Part shown: positions 15,775 to 24,838 of the stretch, one piece after another
Numbering within the stretch: the stretch's first letter is position 1
Layout: each line of letters starts with the position of its first letter
Assembly: GCA_027022365.1 (NCBI GenBank)
Contig: JALVYU010000011.1
Coordinates: 80,168-144,167 of the forward strand
Reading direction: 5' to 3'
Length of the DNA stretch: 64,000 bases
From: Desulfurococcales archaeon
GTDB taxonomy: Archaea > Thermoproteota > Thermoprotei_A > Sulfolobales > Desulfurococcaceae
The notes under the pieces: model-generated
Database searches by the model: none
The model's input: only the letters and a program-made list of their open reading frames with translations
Told to the model about the DNA's origin: nothing
Program-made: the position numbers and the translations under genes

Positions 15775-16959
15775 TCAAAATAATGGGATATTGATGAATA
15801 TTAGGGTTAGAATATAGCCCGAAAGTATAGTTATAGGTAGCGCTACGAGCCATACACCGAATATACGTGCGATTAGGCGGAGATTAACGTTTCTTATACC
15901 TTTAGATATACCGACACCTAAAACACCTCCAACTATCGCCATAGAGGTTGATACTGGTAGTCCGAGTCTCGACACAACCAGCATGGTCAGCGTCGCGGAC
16001 ATCTGTGCAACATAGGCTGTGAGCGGGGATAAAGGCGTGATCTTCTCGCCGATAGTCCCTATTATCTTTTCGCCCCAGGTCGCTATCCCAGTGGATAATC
16101 CTATTGCTGCAACAATTAGCGCCAGCCACACAGGCAGTTCAGAATGGTCTATCCCGAGAGCATAAAGGATAGCGGCTAGAGGTCCCGCAGAGTTGGCCAC
16201 GTCGTTTGAGCCGAAGCTATAGGCCATCGCGAGGGCCGCCATGATCAGGAGCATCCTGGAGGCCTCATGGACGGGGTCGTAGCCATCACTGACTCTTTTC
16301 TCCCAGTACTTGTAGATGATGAGGGTTGCGAGACTGCTTATCCCTAGGGTTGCGAGGCTCACCGTGACTATATCGGATACCGTCGCGGTTTTGAGGAGCA
16401 GCAGCACGGTCGGCGTAGCCACCGTTATGTAGGAAGCTATGATCACCGATATCCTAGCCACCGAGGGGTCCCGGAAGCTTCGGTGGAAGACATGGTGGAG
16501 ACCATACGCGATGATAACAGCTGCTATAGGGACAACAGCCCATGCCACAAGGATCTTGATGACCGTGGCCCAGCTTATGAAGCTTGAGCCCACCGCTAAG
16601 CCGAATCCTATGATCCCGCCGATAATGCAGACATGGACGCTCATGGGGACCTTGAGGAATGTGCTGAACAGTGTCCAGAAACCAGTGGCTACGAGAACGG
16701 CTATCATCCCCTTAACAACTAGCATTCCCTGGAGTGCAACCGTATTAACGATCCCCCTCATAACAGTATGGGTAACATATATGCCGAGGCTCATAGATCC
16801 GGCAAAGCTGGCTATACTGGCTATAAACAAGGCCTTCCTGACACTAAGCACGCCAGCACCCACAGCTGTGCCTATAGAGTTGGGCGCGTTATTAGACCCG
16901 TTGTTCCAGGCCACAAAGAAAGCCGTGACAAGACCCAAAATAAGCCATAAAACGTCCAT
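15775..16959 (-). CDS. pit: PiT-family phosphate transporter
   Basis: A 394-residue inorganic phosphate permease. The two family signature halves are VAWNNGSNNAPNSIGTAVGA near the N terminus and AYSFGSNDVANSAGPLAAIL in the second half, each followed by several transmembrane helices (about ten in all). It imports phosphate with a cation. The ATG at 16959 is preferred: the GTG at 16971 lies inside the SD GGAGGTG. No regulator or PhoU-like gene is adjacent. The neighbour upstream is divergent. Confidence 0.93.
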   Translation of the reverse strand: MDVLWLILGLVTAFFVAWNNGSNNAPNSIGTAVGAGVLSVRKALFIASIASFAGSMSLGIYVTHTVMRGIVNTVALQGMLVVKGMIAVLVATGFWTLFSTFLKVPMSVHVCIIGGIIGFGLAVGSSFISWATVIKILVAWAVVPIAAVIIAYGLHHVFHRSFRDPSVARISVIIASYITVATPTVLLLLKTATVSDIVTVSLATLGISSLATLIIYKYWEKRVSDGYDPVHEASRMLLIMAALAMAYSFGSNDVANSAGPLAAILYALGIDHSELPVWLALIVAAIGLSTGIATWGEKIIGTIGEKITPLSPLTAYVAQMSATLTMLVVSRLGLPVSTSMAIVGGVLGVGISKGIRNVNLRLIARIFGVWLVALPITILSGYILTLIFINIPLF

Positions 16960-17111
16960 TACGGAAAACACCTCCTTTTCTCAACAATGTATTTGCCTCT
17001 ATTTAGTGTAAATATGGGTATGTATGTATATATAGACCGTCATAGTTTATTATAGAGACAATGGAATACAAACCATATAAGCTTTACCCAGCCACATCAG
17101 GCTGAGGAGAA

Positions 17112-17696
17112 TTGATAGAAAGGATAAAATACAAGATCCTAGAGAACAAGCTCAACAAGACAATAGTAGATCTAGAAGCGAAGGGCAAGACGAGAGAAGC
17201 GCAGAAAAAATACTTCGCCCTCCTTCGACAAGCCTCCGCGATAAGAGACGAGAAACTACGATACAGTCTCGAATCCGAGATACTCTCTAGAATAGCGAAC
17301 ACATACCTACACATAGCCGATCCCGCGAAAGCACTAGAATATGCTACCAAAGCCCTTCAGAAAGCTAGACAATCAGGGAAAAAGTATCCCATACTACTAG
17401 CACTCCTCATGAAAGCTACGGCTCTGCAGGCGCAGGGGAAGAAAGAAGAAGCACTTGAAAACATAGAGGAGATACTAGGATATAAGGCAGAGTCGCCGGA
17501 AGAGCACGAGGCCAGGCTATGGGCTTTAATGCTGAAAGCAAGGATAATGATCAGTATGGGGAAATGCGATGAGGCGAAAGAAGCCGTTAATGCTGTGATG
17601 GCCGGGTTACGCCGTGCTAGGAAAATGCAGTATATTCTCGAAGAGCTCAGCCTCGTAAATAAAGTGGTGATGGAGGCGTGTAGCGAGAACAAATGA
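17112..17696 (+). CDS. TPR-like helical repeat protein
   Basis: A 194-residue all-helical protein with tetratricopeptide-like pairs: RIANTYLHIADPAKALEYAT, ALLMKATALQAQGKKEEALE and LMLKARIMISMGKCDEAKEA. The basic N terminus could bind nucleic acid or another protein. It starts at a TTG at 17112 with GAGGAG just upstream. TPR proteins are adaptors; no partner is evident from the neighbours. Confidence 0.72.
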   Translation: MIERIKYKILENKLNKTIVDLEAKGKTREAQKKYFALLRQASAIRDEKLRYSLESEILSRIANTYLHIADPAKALEYATKALQKARQSGKKYPILLALLMKATALQAQGKKEEALENIEEILGYKAESPEEHEARLWALMLKARIMISMGKCDEAKEAVNAVMAGLRRARKMQYILEELSLVNKVVMEACSENK

Positions 17697-17808
17697 TCAC
17701 CGGATCACATGGATCATTATATTTAAGGCTTATGCAGAAAACATACATAAAACTATTAAAATCAACAATACAAACTTTAGGCAAACCATAAATGGTGAAC
17801 GTATAGGT

Positions 17809-19497
17809 ATGAATCATGAGTATATAACCTCATTCCTACTAGTAGCCATCCTACTAGGCCTCATCATATCAAGCACCGCGACAATAGCGACCTCAGCATC
17901 TATACAGTTACCGCCAAGAAGACCCATACCCCCCGCCCCCGGTGGAGGGGGAGACCCGCCAAGCATCAAGAAAATAGTGCTACCCGAAACCCTGAACCGA
18001 ACACTAGTGATAGATGGAGAGGATGGATGGGTCGAGATAACAGGCTCTACAACTATGAATTTCTCTACTTCGGCTCCCTACGGTATAAGGATCTATAATG
18101 CGGAGAAAGTAATCATAAAGAACGTGCACATAAGAGTAGCATCCTTCGAGAATTATATTCGTGTGCTATACATAGGCGGTGGACATGTTGTGGGTGACAA
18201 GCTGATAATAGACTTCAACGGTAGAGCTAAGACTAGATGGGGATATATAGGCTTCTACGGCATATACGCGTACCGTGTGAGCAGCTTCAAGATGAACACC
18301 ATACAGGTGAACTTCCACCTCAAAATAGAGTCGAGCCACCAGTTCTGGCACAATACAAACTATAATGAAACCAACATATTCGGGTACGGTACATACATAT
18401 ATCTCCGTCCGAATAGTCATCAGCCTGCAAGATACAGTATAGGTACAATAATGCTCACCTATAATCCTAGGACGGTTAACGAAAACACAATAATATCATA
18501 TGGATGGGTGATAGCGGCGAGGATAAGGGCTTGGGCGGCATATAGCTCCCAGAATAATGGGTTACCTATATATGGTGAAGGAACAATAGGCACAGTGGCA
18601 TTAAAAGGATCCAGTGTCGCCGTCTATTTTGATCATCACCTCGAGACCCTAAGAACCAGTAGAGTGTCGGCAAGGATCAATAACCTCGTGATGAACAATA
18701 TAAGGATCACTAAGAGAATTATCGAGGGCTCAGAAGGGCATAAATGGAGCTACGGATTTGTTGGAGGAATCGAGATGTATAGGAGCAAGGTCTACGTAGA
18801 CAGGATCATAGGCACTAATGTGGTCATGGGGACAAACTATGGAGAAGCATATCTGATAAGCGGGATCTACCGTAGCGTCTTCACACACAAATATATTCTG
18901 ACAAGAAGCTTCGGAATAGGTAAGGGCAATATAACAGGAGGAGTAGTGCCGACATGGTTCATGGGCTTTGGAGGCCTAGGATTCAGCGGGCTCAGTGCAG
19001 GATTACTCAACGGAAACAGGTATGATACCGGAGTAGTGATCCAGCATGCCTTCCTCAGGGACACACCAGCCAATATAGGTTCCTCTGGAATGAAAACCCT
19101 CAGGGGCTTTTTATCGATATCTACTAAGATGAGCGGCTACGTAGGGCTATACAGTTTCAGCGATGAGAAGAGGGCCAAACAGGTTTATATTGGGCCTGTG
19201 AAGAACTCCAGAATAACAATAGCGTTCAACCAACGCTATACGTACCCGAACTATAACGCCCTTATACTATACACGGGCAATGTAATAACACTAATGATCG
19301 TTGGAAACGACATAAAGATAACGATCAATGGGAAAACATACGCTGTAGACATGATAATACTGTCCTCCTCCGACGCAAGGATAAGGGGGATGCTGTTCAT
19401 GAACAGATACGACGGTAGCAGTGCGAGAATAGTGACGAGGAGTGGCGCAATTAATGGAATATATCCTGGTCAAACATATATTGGCGGCGGAGATTAG
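17809..19497 (+). CDS. secreted beta-helix-like protein
   Basis: A 562-residue exported protein with no family I can name. Residues 8-30 form a signal peptide, followed by a Pro/Gly-rich linker (PPRRPIPPAPGGGGDPP). The body has short repeated strands (VIIKNVHIRVASFENYIRVL, NNLVMNNIRITKRIIEG, YVDRIIGTNVVMGTNYG), typical of right-handed beta-helices such as polysaccharide lyases or cell-surface adhesins. There is no C-terminal anchor. It lies upstream of a sugar ABC transporter separated by a T-rich gap, so polysaccharide binding or degradation is a reasonable inference only. Confidence 0.6.
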   Translation: MNHEYITSFLLVAILLGLIISSTATIATSASIQLPPRRPIPPAPGGGGDPPSIKKIVLPETLNRTLVIDGEDGWVEITGSTTMNFSTSAPYGIRIYNAEKVIIKNVHIRVASFENYIRVLYIGGGHVVGDKLIIDFNGRAKTRWGYIGFYGIYAYRVSSFKMNTIQVNFHLKIESSHQFWHNTNYNETNIFGYGTYIYLRPNSHQPARYSIGTIMLTYNPRTVNENTIISYGWVIAARIRAWAAYSSQNNGLPIYGEGTIGTVALKGSSVAVYFDHHLETLRTSRVSARINNLVMNNIRITKRIIEGSEGHKWSYGFVGGIEMYRSKVYVDRIIGTNVVMGTNYGEAYLISGIYRSVFTHKYILTRSFGIGKGNITGGVVPTWFMGFGGLGFSGLSAGLLNGNRYDTGVVIQHAFLRDTPANIGSSGMKTLRGFLSISTKMSGYVGLYSFSDEKRAKQVYIGPVKNSRITIAFNQRYTYPNYNALILYTGNVITLMIVGNDIKITINGKTYAVDMIILSSSDARIRGMLFMNRYDGSSARIVTRSGAINGIYPGQTYIGGGD

Positions 19498-19521
19498 GCA
19501 AAGCTATCCTAAGTCAACTCC

Positions 19522-19537
19522 TTTTTTGATATTTTTT
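19522..19537 (+). terminator. double T6 terminator
   Basis: Two T6 runs (19522-19527 and 19532-19537) follow the secreted protein gene and precede the AT-rich promoter region of the ABC transporter operon. Confidence 0.5.
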
Positions 19538-19720
19538 CTATGATTCGCCTAGTTGGTCTAAATATATTAATGTGTTGTTTAATTAATTATTTAAATTACC
19601 TATCACACATTTGTGGGATTCAACACATTTTATCAATAACCACATCAATGTATGCAATAATTTTTATATATCTAATGTAAATTTTTTAAAAGAGAGATTT
19701 TAAGCTTAGCGGTTGTAAAA

Positions 19721-19728
19721 TTTATATA
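19721..19728 (+). promoter_or_regulatory. TATA box of sugar ABC operon
   Basis: TTTATATA about 50 bases before the substrate-binding protein ATG, in a very AT-rich stretch, is a good TATA box. The GAGGAGAAGAGGT just before the ATG is the SD, implying a short leader. Confidence 0.45.
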
Positions 19729-19780
19729 TCATTTTATAAAAATACATAAATATCTAATCTGAGGAGAAGAGGTTCATATT

Positions 19781-21130
19781 ATGAATAACTTATACACGCA
19801 CCGGATGTATCGTGCCCTCTCCAAGAGTGTAGCGATCGCGATCATCGTTATAATAATCGCGGCAATAATCGCTGGAGTTGGATACTATTATTATACATCA
19901 CAGCAACAGAAGACAGTATCGATCATATGGGCTTCAACACAGCTCGTACCACCAGAAGAACAGGCATTCGTTAAAGGAACACTCTTGACCGACTTCGAGA
20001 AACAGACAGACATTAAGGTCAGCTTCGTAGGCATGTCCTACTCCGACATGATAACAAGGATAACCAGCGAGGAGCAGGCAGGAAAAGTAACTATTAGTCT
20101 GATAGGCGATCTACATGGAAACCTAGACCTGATGGCGAGCAAGGGATACCTGATGGACCTCTCGAAATTCGGCACACTACCAGGTAGAACGTTCCCAGAC
20201 GTCTTGATGAATTATGCGCATCTACACGGGATCCTCGCCTACATACCGTGGATGACAGCCACATACGTCATGGTAGTCAATAAGGAGGCGTTCAACTATC
20301 TGCCGCAGGGCCTGACCAAGGAGGATGTCATAACAGGCTCGACCAAGTGGACATACCAGGCACTCCTAGAATGGGCTAAGAACCTATACGAGAAGACCGG
20401 GAAGAAACTACTAGGCTTCCCCGCAGGCCCTAACGGCCTATTCGTGAGGTTCCTCCACGGGTACCTCTATCCGGCCTTCACCGGCGCACAAGTCAAGAAC
20501 TTTAACAGCCAGGACGCGATAAAGATGTGGAACTACCTGAAAGAGCTATGGCAGTACGTCAACCCAGCGAGCACAACATGGGATGCCATGGCCGACCCTC
20601 TCCTCAAGGGAGAGGTCTGGATAGCGTGGGACCACACCGCCAGGATCAAGGACGCTATAGAGCAGAAGCCCGACCAGTTCGTAGTAGTGCCAGTGCCAAT
20701 GGGGCCTAAGGGCAGAGGATACATACTAGTGGTGGCTGGACTAGCAATACCCAAGGGAGCACCAGACCCACAGGCTGCCTGGAAACTCATAGACTATCTG
20801 ACGAAGCCCTCGACACAGGTAAAGGTGCTGGAGAAGACAGGGTTCTTCCCAACCGTTAAAGAAGCCTCAACCCAGGCCCCAGCTGGAGCACTACAGGTTC
20901 TGATAAAGGGTGTCAACGCGCAGCTAAACGCCCCCAACCCGGTTGTTGCGATGATACCTAGCCTTGGAAGCAGGTCAGGAGACTTCAAGAGTGTATATAT
21001 AACGGCGTTCAAGCAGATCGTCCTGCAGGGACAAGATCCGCAGAAGGTACTGAACGAGCTATACCCGCAGCTATTGAACCTCTTCAAAGAGACGGGGGCC
21101 CCGCTACCGCCACCGGACTCGGGCACGTAA
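19781..21130 (+). CDS. ABC transporter sugar-binding protein (MalE-like)
   Basis: A 449-residue extracellular solute-binding protein of family 1. An N-terminal hydrophobic segment (residues 11-33, ending GVGYYYYTSQQQ) anchors it in the membrane, as usual for crenarchaeal binding proteins, and a Gln/Ser linker follows. The body shows the family pattern VSIIWASTQLVPPEEQAF, LTDFEKQTDIKVSFVG, WKLIDYLTKPSTQVKVLEKT. It is first in a four-gene operon with two permeases and an ATPase. Substrate is probably a sugar or oligosaccharide; which one cannot be told. Confidence 0.85.
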   Translation: MNNLYTHRMYRALSKSVAIAIIVIIIAAIIAGVGYYYYTSQQQKTVSIIWASTQLVPPEEQAFVKGTLLTDFEKQTDIKVSFVGMSYSDMITRITSEEQAGKVTISLIGDLHGNLDLMASKGYLMDLSKFGTLPGRTFPDVLMNYAHLHGILAYIPWMTATYVMVVNKEAFNYLPQGLTKEDVITGSTKWTYQALLEWAKNLYEKTGKKLLGFPAGPNGLFVRFLHGYLYPAFTGAQVKNFNSQDAIKMWNYLKELWQYVNPASTTWDAMADPLLKGEVWIAWDHTARIKDAIEQKPDQFVVVPVPMGPKGRGYILVVAGLAIPKGAPDPQAAWKLIDYLTKPSTQVKVLEKTGFFPTVKEASTQAPAGALQVLIKGVNAQLNAPNPVVAMIPSLGSRSGDFKSVYITAFKQIVLQGQDPQKVLNELYPQLLNLFKETGAPLPPPDSGT

Positions 21131-21159
21131 CCAAGTAGTTGGGTCTCCGGGGGATTATA

Positions 21160-22047
21160 GTGCCCAGCAAAAAGCAGGGATACTCCCTAGTAGAGCGATA
21201 CCTGCCATACCTGCTGATAGCCCCCGCACTAGGTTATCTCCTTTTTTTCATAGGGTACCCCCTCACCCAGGGAGTACTCCTAGCATTCACTGATCAGAAT
21301 GGTCACTTCACGCTCCAACACGTCTACTACCTCCTGTATTCTCCGAGCTCCAACTTCTGGCCAGCACTGGAGGATACATTGGCGCTCGCCGCAGTCATAA
21401 TACCGATCCAGATCATGCTCGCCCTGGGTTTCTCGCTGATGCTAAGCGCTAATTTCAAGGGCAAGGACATGGCCCTCTACATACTGATAATACCGTTGAC
21501 GATAAGCGATGTGGCCGGCGGTCTGATATGGTACTCGCTACTAACAGCGAACGGGTTCTTCAACAAGCTCTTCATGGCGCTGGGGATTATTAACCAGCCA
21601 ATACAGTTCTTCGGATACCAGTTCAGGCCAATGGAATTCATAGCCATAGTGCTCGCAGAGGTCTGGAGGGCCACGGCCCTCGTCTTCGTGATAATATTCG
21701 CGGGCCTCCAGATGATCAGCAAGGAGTACATTGAGGCCGCAGAAGTATTCGGTGCAGGGACGTGGACGAAGCTACGGCACATAATATTCCCCATGCTGAA
21801 GCCGAGCGTGCAGACAGCCCTACTGATAAGAACATTGTTCGCTTTCCAGGTGTTCGGAGTAGTGATGGTTCTTGCTGGGCGCGATATACCTGTCTTGGCC
21901 GGCGAAGCATACTATGAGCAAACAGTGCTTTATCACTACGGCGTCGCAGCCCTGTATGCCCTGATAATAGCCGCGATATCAGTTGTCATAGGCTATATCT
22001 ACATCAGGATGTTCAAAGCCCAGTACCTCAGGGAGGTGACAATGTAG
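21160..22047 (+). CDS. ABC sugar permease (MalF-like)
   Basis: A 295-residue inner-membrane permease with six transmembrane helices and the EAA loop EYIEAAEVFGAGTWTKLRHI followed by IFPMLKPSV, which docks with the ATPase. The start is probably the GTG at 21160, 30 bases after the binding-protein stop and preceded by GGGGGA; a TTG at 21139 also exists in frame. Its stop overlaps the start of the second permease. Confidence 0.88.
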   Translation: MPSKKQGYSLVERYLPYLLIAPALGYLLFFIGYPLTQGVLLAFTDQNGHFTLQHVYYLLYSPSSNFWPALEDTLALAAVIIPIQIMLALGFSLMLSANFKGKDMALYILIIPLTISDVAGGLIWYSLLTANGFFNKLFMALGIINQPIQFFGYQFRPMEFIAIVLAEVWRATALVFVIIFAGLQMISKEYIEAAEVFGAGTWTKLRHIIFPMLKPSVQTALLIRTLFAFQVFGVVMVLAGRDIPVLAGEAYYEQTVLYHYGVAALYALIIAAISVVIGYIYIRMFKAQYLREVTM

Positions 22048-22877
22048 TGAGTACACCAGGTGAAACCCCGCCTATCCGGTATTATTTGCTCAGGATACTG
22101 TTCGCTGGGATAGTAGTACTATCATGTACATGGGTGCTACTACCGATCATAATATCAATACTATATGCCTTCTCGACGCCACAGGACTTCTACAGCCCCA
22201 AAATGATCATCCCGCTACACTACACTCTCTCGAACATCCAGAAACTACTGGCACTTGGAGCGGCTAAGGCAACAATGAACAGCATAATAGTCGCGGTAAT
22301 GACTGTGATCTTCAGTTTCGCGCTCGGGCTACCCGCCGGGTACGCGTTCGCTAGATTCGCCTTCAAGGGCAAGGACTCGTTGAAGCTGCTGATTATAGGG
22401 CTGAGAATGTTCCCGATGCTGGTCATCGCTGTCCCGCTGGTAACACTATATATTAGGCTCGGCCTCAACGATACATTGCTCGGTGTAGCATTAGCACATA
22501 CCACCATGGCCCTCCCCTTCGTCATACTGATCACCTCGAGCATATTCGTCAGCGTACCAATAGAGCTCGAGGAAGCAGGCTACGTCTTCGGTCTCGACAG
22601 GAAGCAGACATTCCTAAGGATAACGCTGCCCCTAGCCCTTCCGGGACTAACCGCGGCCGCAATCTTCACTTTCATAATGTCCTGGAACGAAGTATTCATG
22701 GCGGCAGTACTTACACTAACGAACAGGACGTTGCCAGCATTCATACTGACATCGGCGATGGCGGCGCCCGATATAATTAAGTTCGCGGCATCATTCATAA
22801 TGATCCTACCTGCACTGATCTTCGTATTCATCGCTCGTAAGTACCTCATATCCATGTGGGGTATAACCGTGAAATAA
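22047..22877 (+). CDS. ABC sugar permease (MalG-like)
   Basis: A 276-residue second permease with six transmembrane helices. The EAA motif is ELEEAGYVFGLDRKQTFLRI followed by TLPLALPGL. A strong GGAGGTGA SD lies inside the end of the first permease gene and starts translation at the GTG 22047. With the first permease it forms the heterodimeric channel. Confidence 0.88.
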   Translation: MSTPGETPPIRYYLLRILFAGIVVLSCTWVLLPIIISILYAFSTPQDFYSPKMIIPLHYTLSNIQKLLALGAAKATMNSIIVAVMTVIFSFALGLPAGYAFARFAFKGKDSLKLLIIGLRMFPMLVIAVPLVTLYIRLGLNDTLLGVALAHTTMALPFVILITSSIFVSVPIELEEAGYVFGLDRKQTFLRITLPLALPGLTAAAIFTFIMSWNEVFMAAVLTLTNRTLPAFILTSAMAAPDIIKFAASFIMILPALIFVFIARKYLISMWGITVK

Positions 22878-22888
22878 GGGTGAGGAAA

Positions 22889-23986
22889 ATGGTGGATGTT
22901 AAGCTAAGAGGTCTCGTTAAAAGGTTCGGTAAAACGGTAGCACTAAGAGGCATAGACCTGGATATAAGGGATGGCGAGTTCATCGTCCTCCTAGGCCCAT
23001 CAGGATGCGGAAAAACAACAACGCTCAGAATCATAGCTGGTCTTGAGAAGCCGGATGAAGGCAGGGTATTGTTCGGCGAGAAAGACGTGACTTACCTGCC
23101 GCCTAAAGACAGGAATGTCTCCATGGTTTTCCAGAGCTATGCCGTCTGGCCCCACATGAAGGTTAGAGACAATATTGCCTTCCCACTCAAAATAAGGGGT
23201 GTCCCGCAGGAAGAGATCGATAAGAGGGTCAAGTGGGCGGCCGAACTACTCCAGATAGACGAGCTACTCGACAGGTACCCGCACCAGCTGAGCGGTGGGC
23301 AGAGGCAAAGGGTAGCAGTAGCCCGTGCAATAGTCATAGAGCCGGATGTACTACTCATGGACGAGCCTCTGAGCAACCTAGACGCATTACTAAGGGTTAA
23401 GATGAGGAGCGAGCTCAAGAAACTACAGCGCCGCATCGGCGTCACAACGATCTATGTCACCCACGACCAGGTAGAGGCAATGACGATGGGAGACAGAATA
23501 GCAGTAATGAATGCTGGCAAGATACAACAAGTTGGTACACCGGAAGAAATATACTTGAAGCCCGCAAACACGTTCGTGGCGGGATTCGTCGGCTCGCCTC
23601 AAATGAACTTCTTCGACGCAACAGTCAGGCTGGACGGAGAAAAACTATTGGATGCGGGTGAGTTCACTATCTCGTTGAGCGACGACCTAGCCGCGGCGCT
23701 TAAAGACTATAATAATAAGACCGTAATTGTCGGTATAAGGCCCGAGTACATGTATCCACGCGAGCTAGCGCCTAAAAACATGGTTGGCCCCATGATAAAA
23801 GGTGTGATAGACTTCGTCGAGGCGCTGGGAAGCGACACAATTATACATCTTAAAGTAGGGAATAAGCATCTCGTCATAAAGCTGTCGGGGAGCCATCACT
23901 ACAGGATCGGAGAGGAACTAGTAGTAGTGTTTAGTCTTGACAAGCTACACATCTTCGACAAGAACACGGGCAGAGCAATAATATAG
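22889..23986 (+). CDS. ABC sugar transporter ATPase (MalK/UgpC-like)
   Basis: A 365-residue ATPase from the ATG at 22889, which has GGGTGAGGA before it; the frame also extends back into the permease gene. Walker A is GPSGCGKTT (residues 36-44), the signature LSGGQRQRVAVARA, Walker B VLLMDEPLSNLDA, and the switch His is in VTHDQ. The C-terminal 130 residues form the OB-like regulatory domain typical of MalK (VGIRPEYMYP). It completes the importer of the operon. Confidence 0.93.
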   Translation: MVDVKLRGLVKRFGKTVALRGIDLDIRDGEFIVLLGPSGCGKTTTLRIIAGLEKPDEGRVLFGEKDVTYLPPKDRNVSMVFQSYAVWPHMKVRDNIAFPLKIRGVPQEEIDKRVKWAAELLQIDELLDRYPHQLSGGQRQRVAVARAIVIEPDVLLMDEPLSNLDALLRVKMRSELKKLQRRIGVTTIYVTHDQVEAMTMGDRIAVMNAGKIQQVGTPEEIYLKPANTFVAGFVGSPQMNFFDATVRLDGEKLLDAGEFTISLSDDLAAALKDYNNKTVIVGIRPEYMYPRELAPKNMVGPMIKGVIDFVEALGSDTIIHLKVGNKHLVIKLSGSHHYRIGEELVVVFSLDKLHIFDKNTGRAII

Positions 23987-24061
23987 CTTTCGCCCGTACC
24001 CCGCTCTCAGCTCAAAACACTCTTTTATCCCTCAAAACACTCCTAACTAACGTGATCAAGC

Positions 24062-24775
24062 ATGTTTGATGATTTCAATGAGAGGAATCCCCGCTGGAGA
24101 CTACGCCATGACGGGGTCTCAAGGATCATTATACAGGATAGTATCTTAAAGCTCTGTATGGGTCCGACCGAGGCACTATATTACAGCAACGCGGAGATAA
24201 GTGACGGATCCTTCGACGAGCTCATATGGAGCGGTGGAAAACTCTCGTTAAAAGCAAGGTTTACGGGTAACGGATACCCCCACTATGGTAGTGCAGGCTT
24301 CGGGTTCTGGAACTATAGTATGAGAATAGATCTCAGCTACCCGATATGGTTCATATACCTACGATCAGTGCGTGGGAGCTACCCTCTTCAAGGATTCTTC
24401 ATCCAAGTAGGAAACAGGTTCGCGCCAATAATGCTTACCAGATCCATTGGCATATACAAGGCGTTGCTGACCCTGTTCCCCTTCGCCGCGCCCATAAGGA
24501 TCCTATCCAGTAAACCAGTAATGCAAGAGATAGATCTTGGAGAGTGGCACACATACACTATAGATTGGTCGGGCGGGAAAGCCGTATTTCGTATAGATGA
24601 CCGGGAAATCGCGGATGTAAGCGTAGAATACAGGGGGAGGGCGAGGATAGATGCATGGCTAGATAACGCCGTGTTCCAGCCCTAGAGAAACGATCCGGCC
24701 TATGTCTACCGACATATAACCCATGAGAACAGGAGAGAGGCGTGCCTCGAGATCGACTGGATCAAGATGGAGTAA
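24062..24775 (+). pseudogene. concanavalin-like protein split by in-frame amber codon
   Basis: A frame of 237 codons interrupted by one TAG at 24683-24685. The first 207 residues form a jelly-roll lectin/LamG-like domain (GKLSLKARFTGNGYPHYGSA, GEWHTYTIDWSGGKAVFRID). The frame then continues without change through RNDPAYVYRHITHENRREAC and ends LEIDWIKME-TAA, a typical last strand of such domains. There is no signal peptide and no GH16 ExDxxE motif, so it may bind rather than cut sugar. It lies 75 bases after the ABC operon. Either a nonsense mutation removed the last strand or the stop is a sequence error; a functional truncated protein is also possible. Confidence 0.65.
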
Positions 24776-24798
24776 TCCCACGCGTCTCCCGGTAGAGG

Positions 24799-24810
24799 AT
24801 TTAAATATAA
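24799..24810 (+). promoter_or_regulatory. TATA box of hydrogenase operon
   Basis: ATTTAAATATAA, preceded by a purine-rich GGTAGAGG, lies about 30 bases before the first hydrogenase ATG. Transcription would start only a few bases before the start codon. Confidence 0.5.
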
Positions 24811-24838
24811 ACCAAGATAATTTTACCCGGTAATCATT

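Noticed and set aside
16439-17011. Plus-strand frame of 190 codons opposite the phosphate transporter.
   Set aside because: It mirrors hydrophobic codons of the PiT gene; both PiT signature motifs are on the other strand.
24683-24685. Pyrrolysine or other recoding at the amber codon.
   Set aside because: No pyl genes or recoding signal are visible, and TAG appears to be used as an ordinary stop elsewhere in the window.
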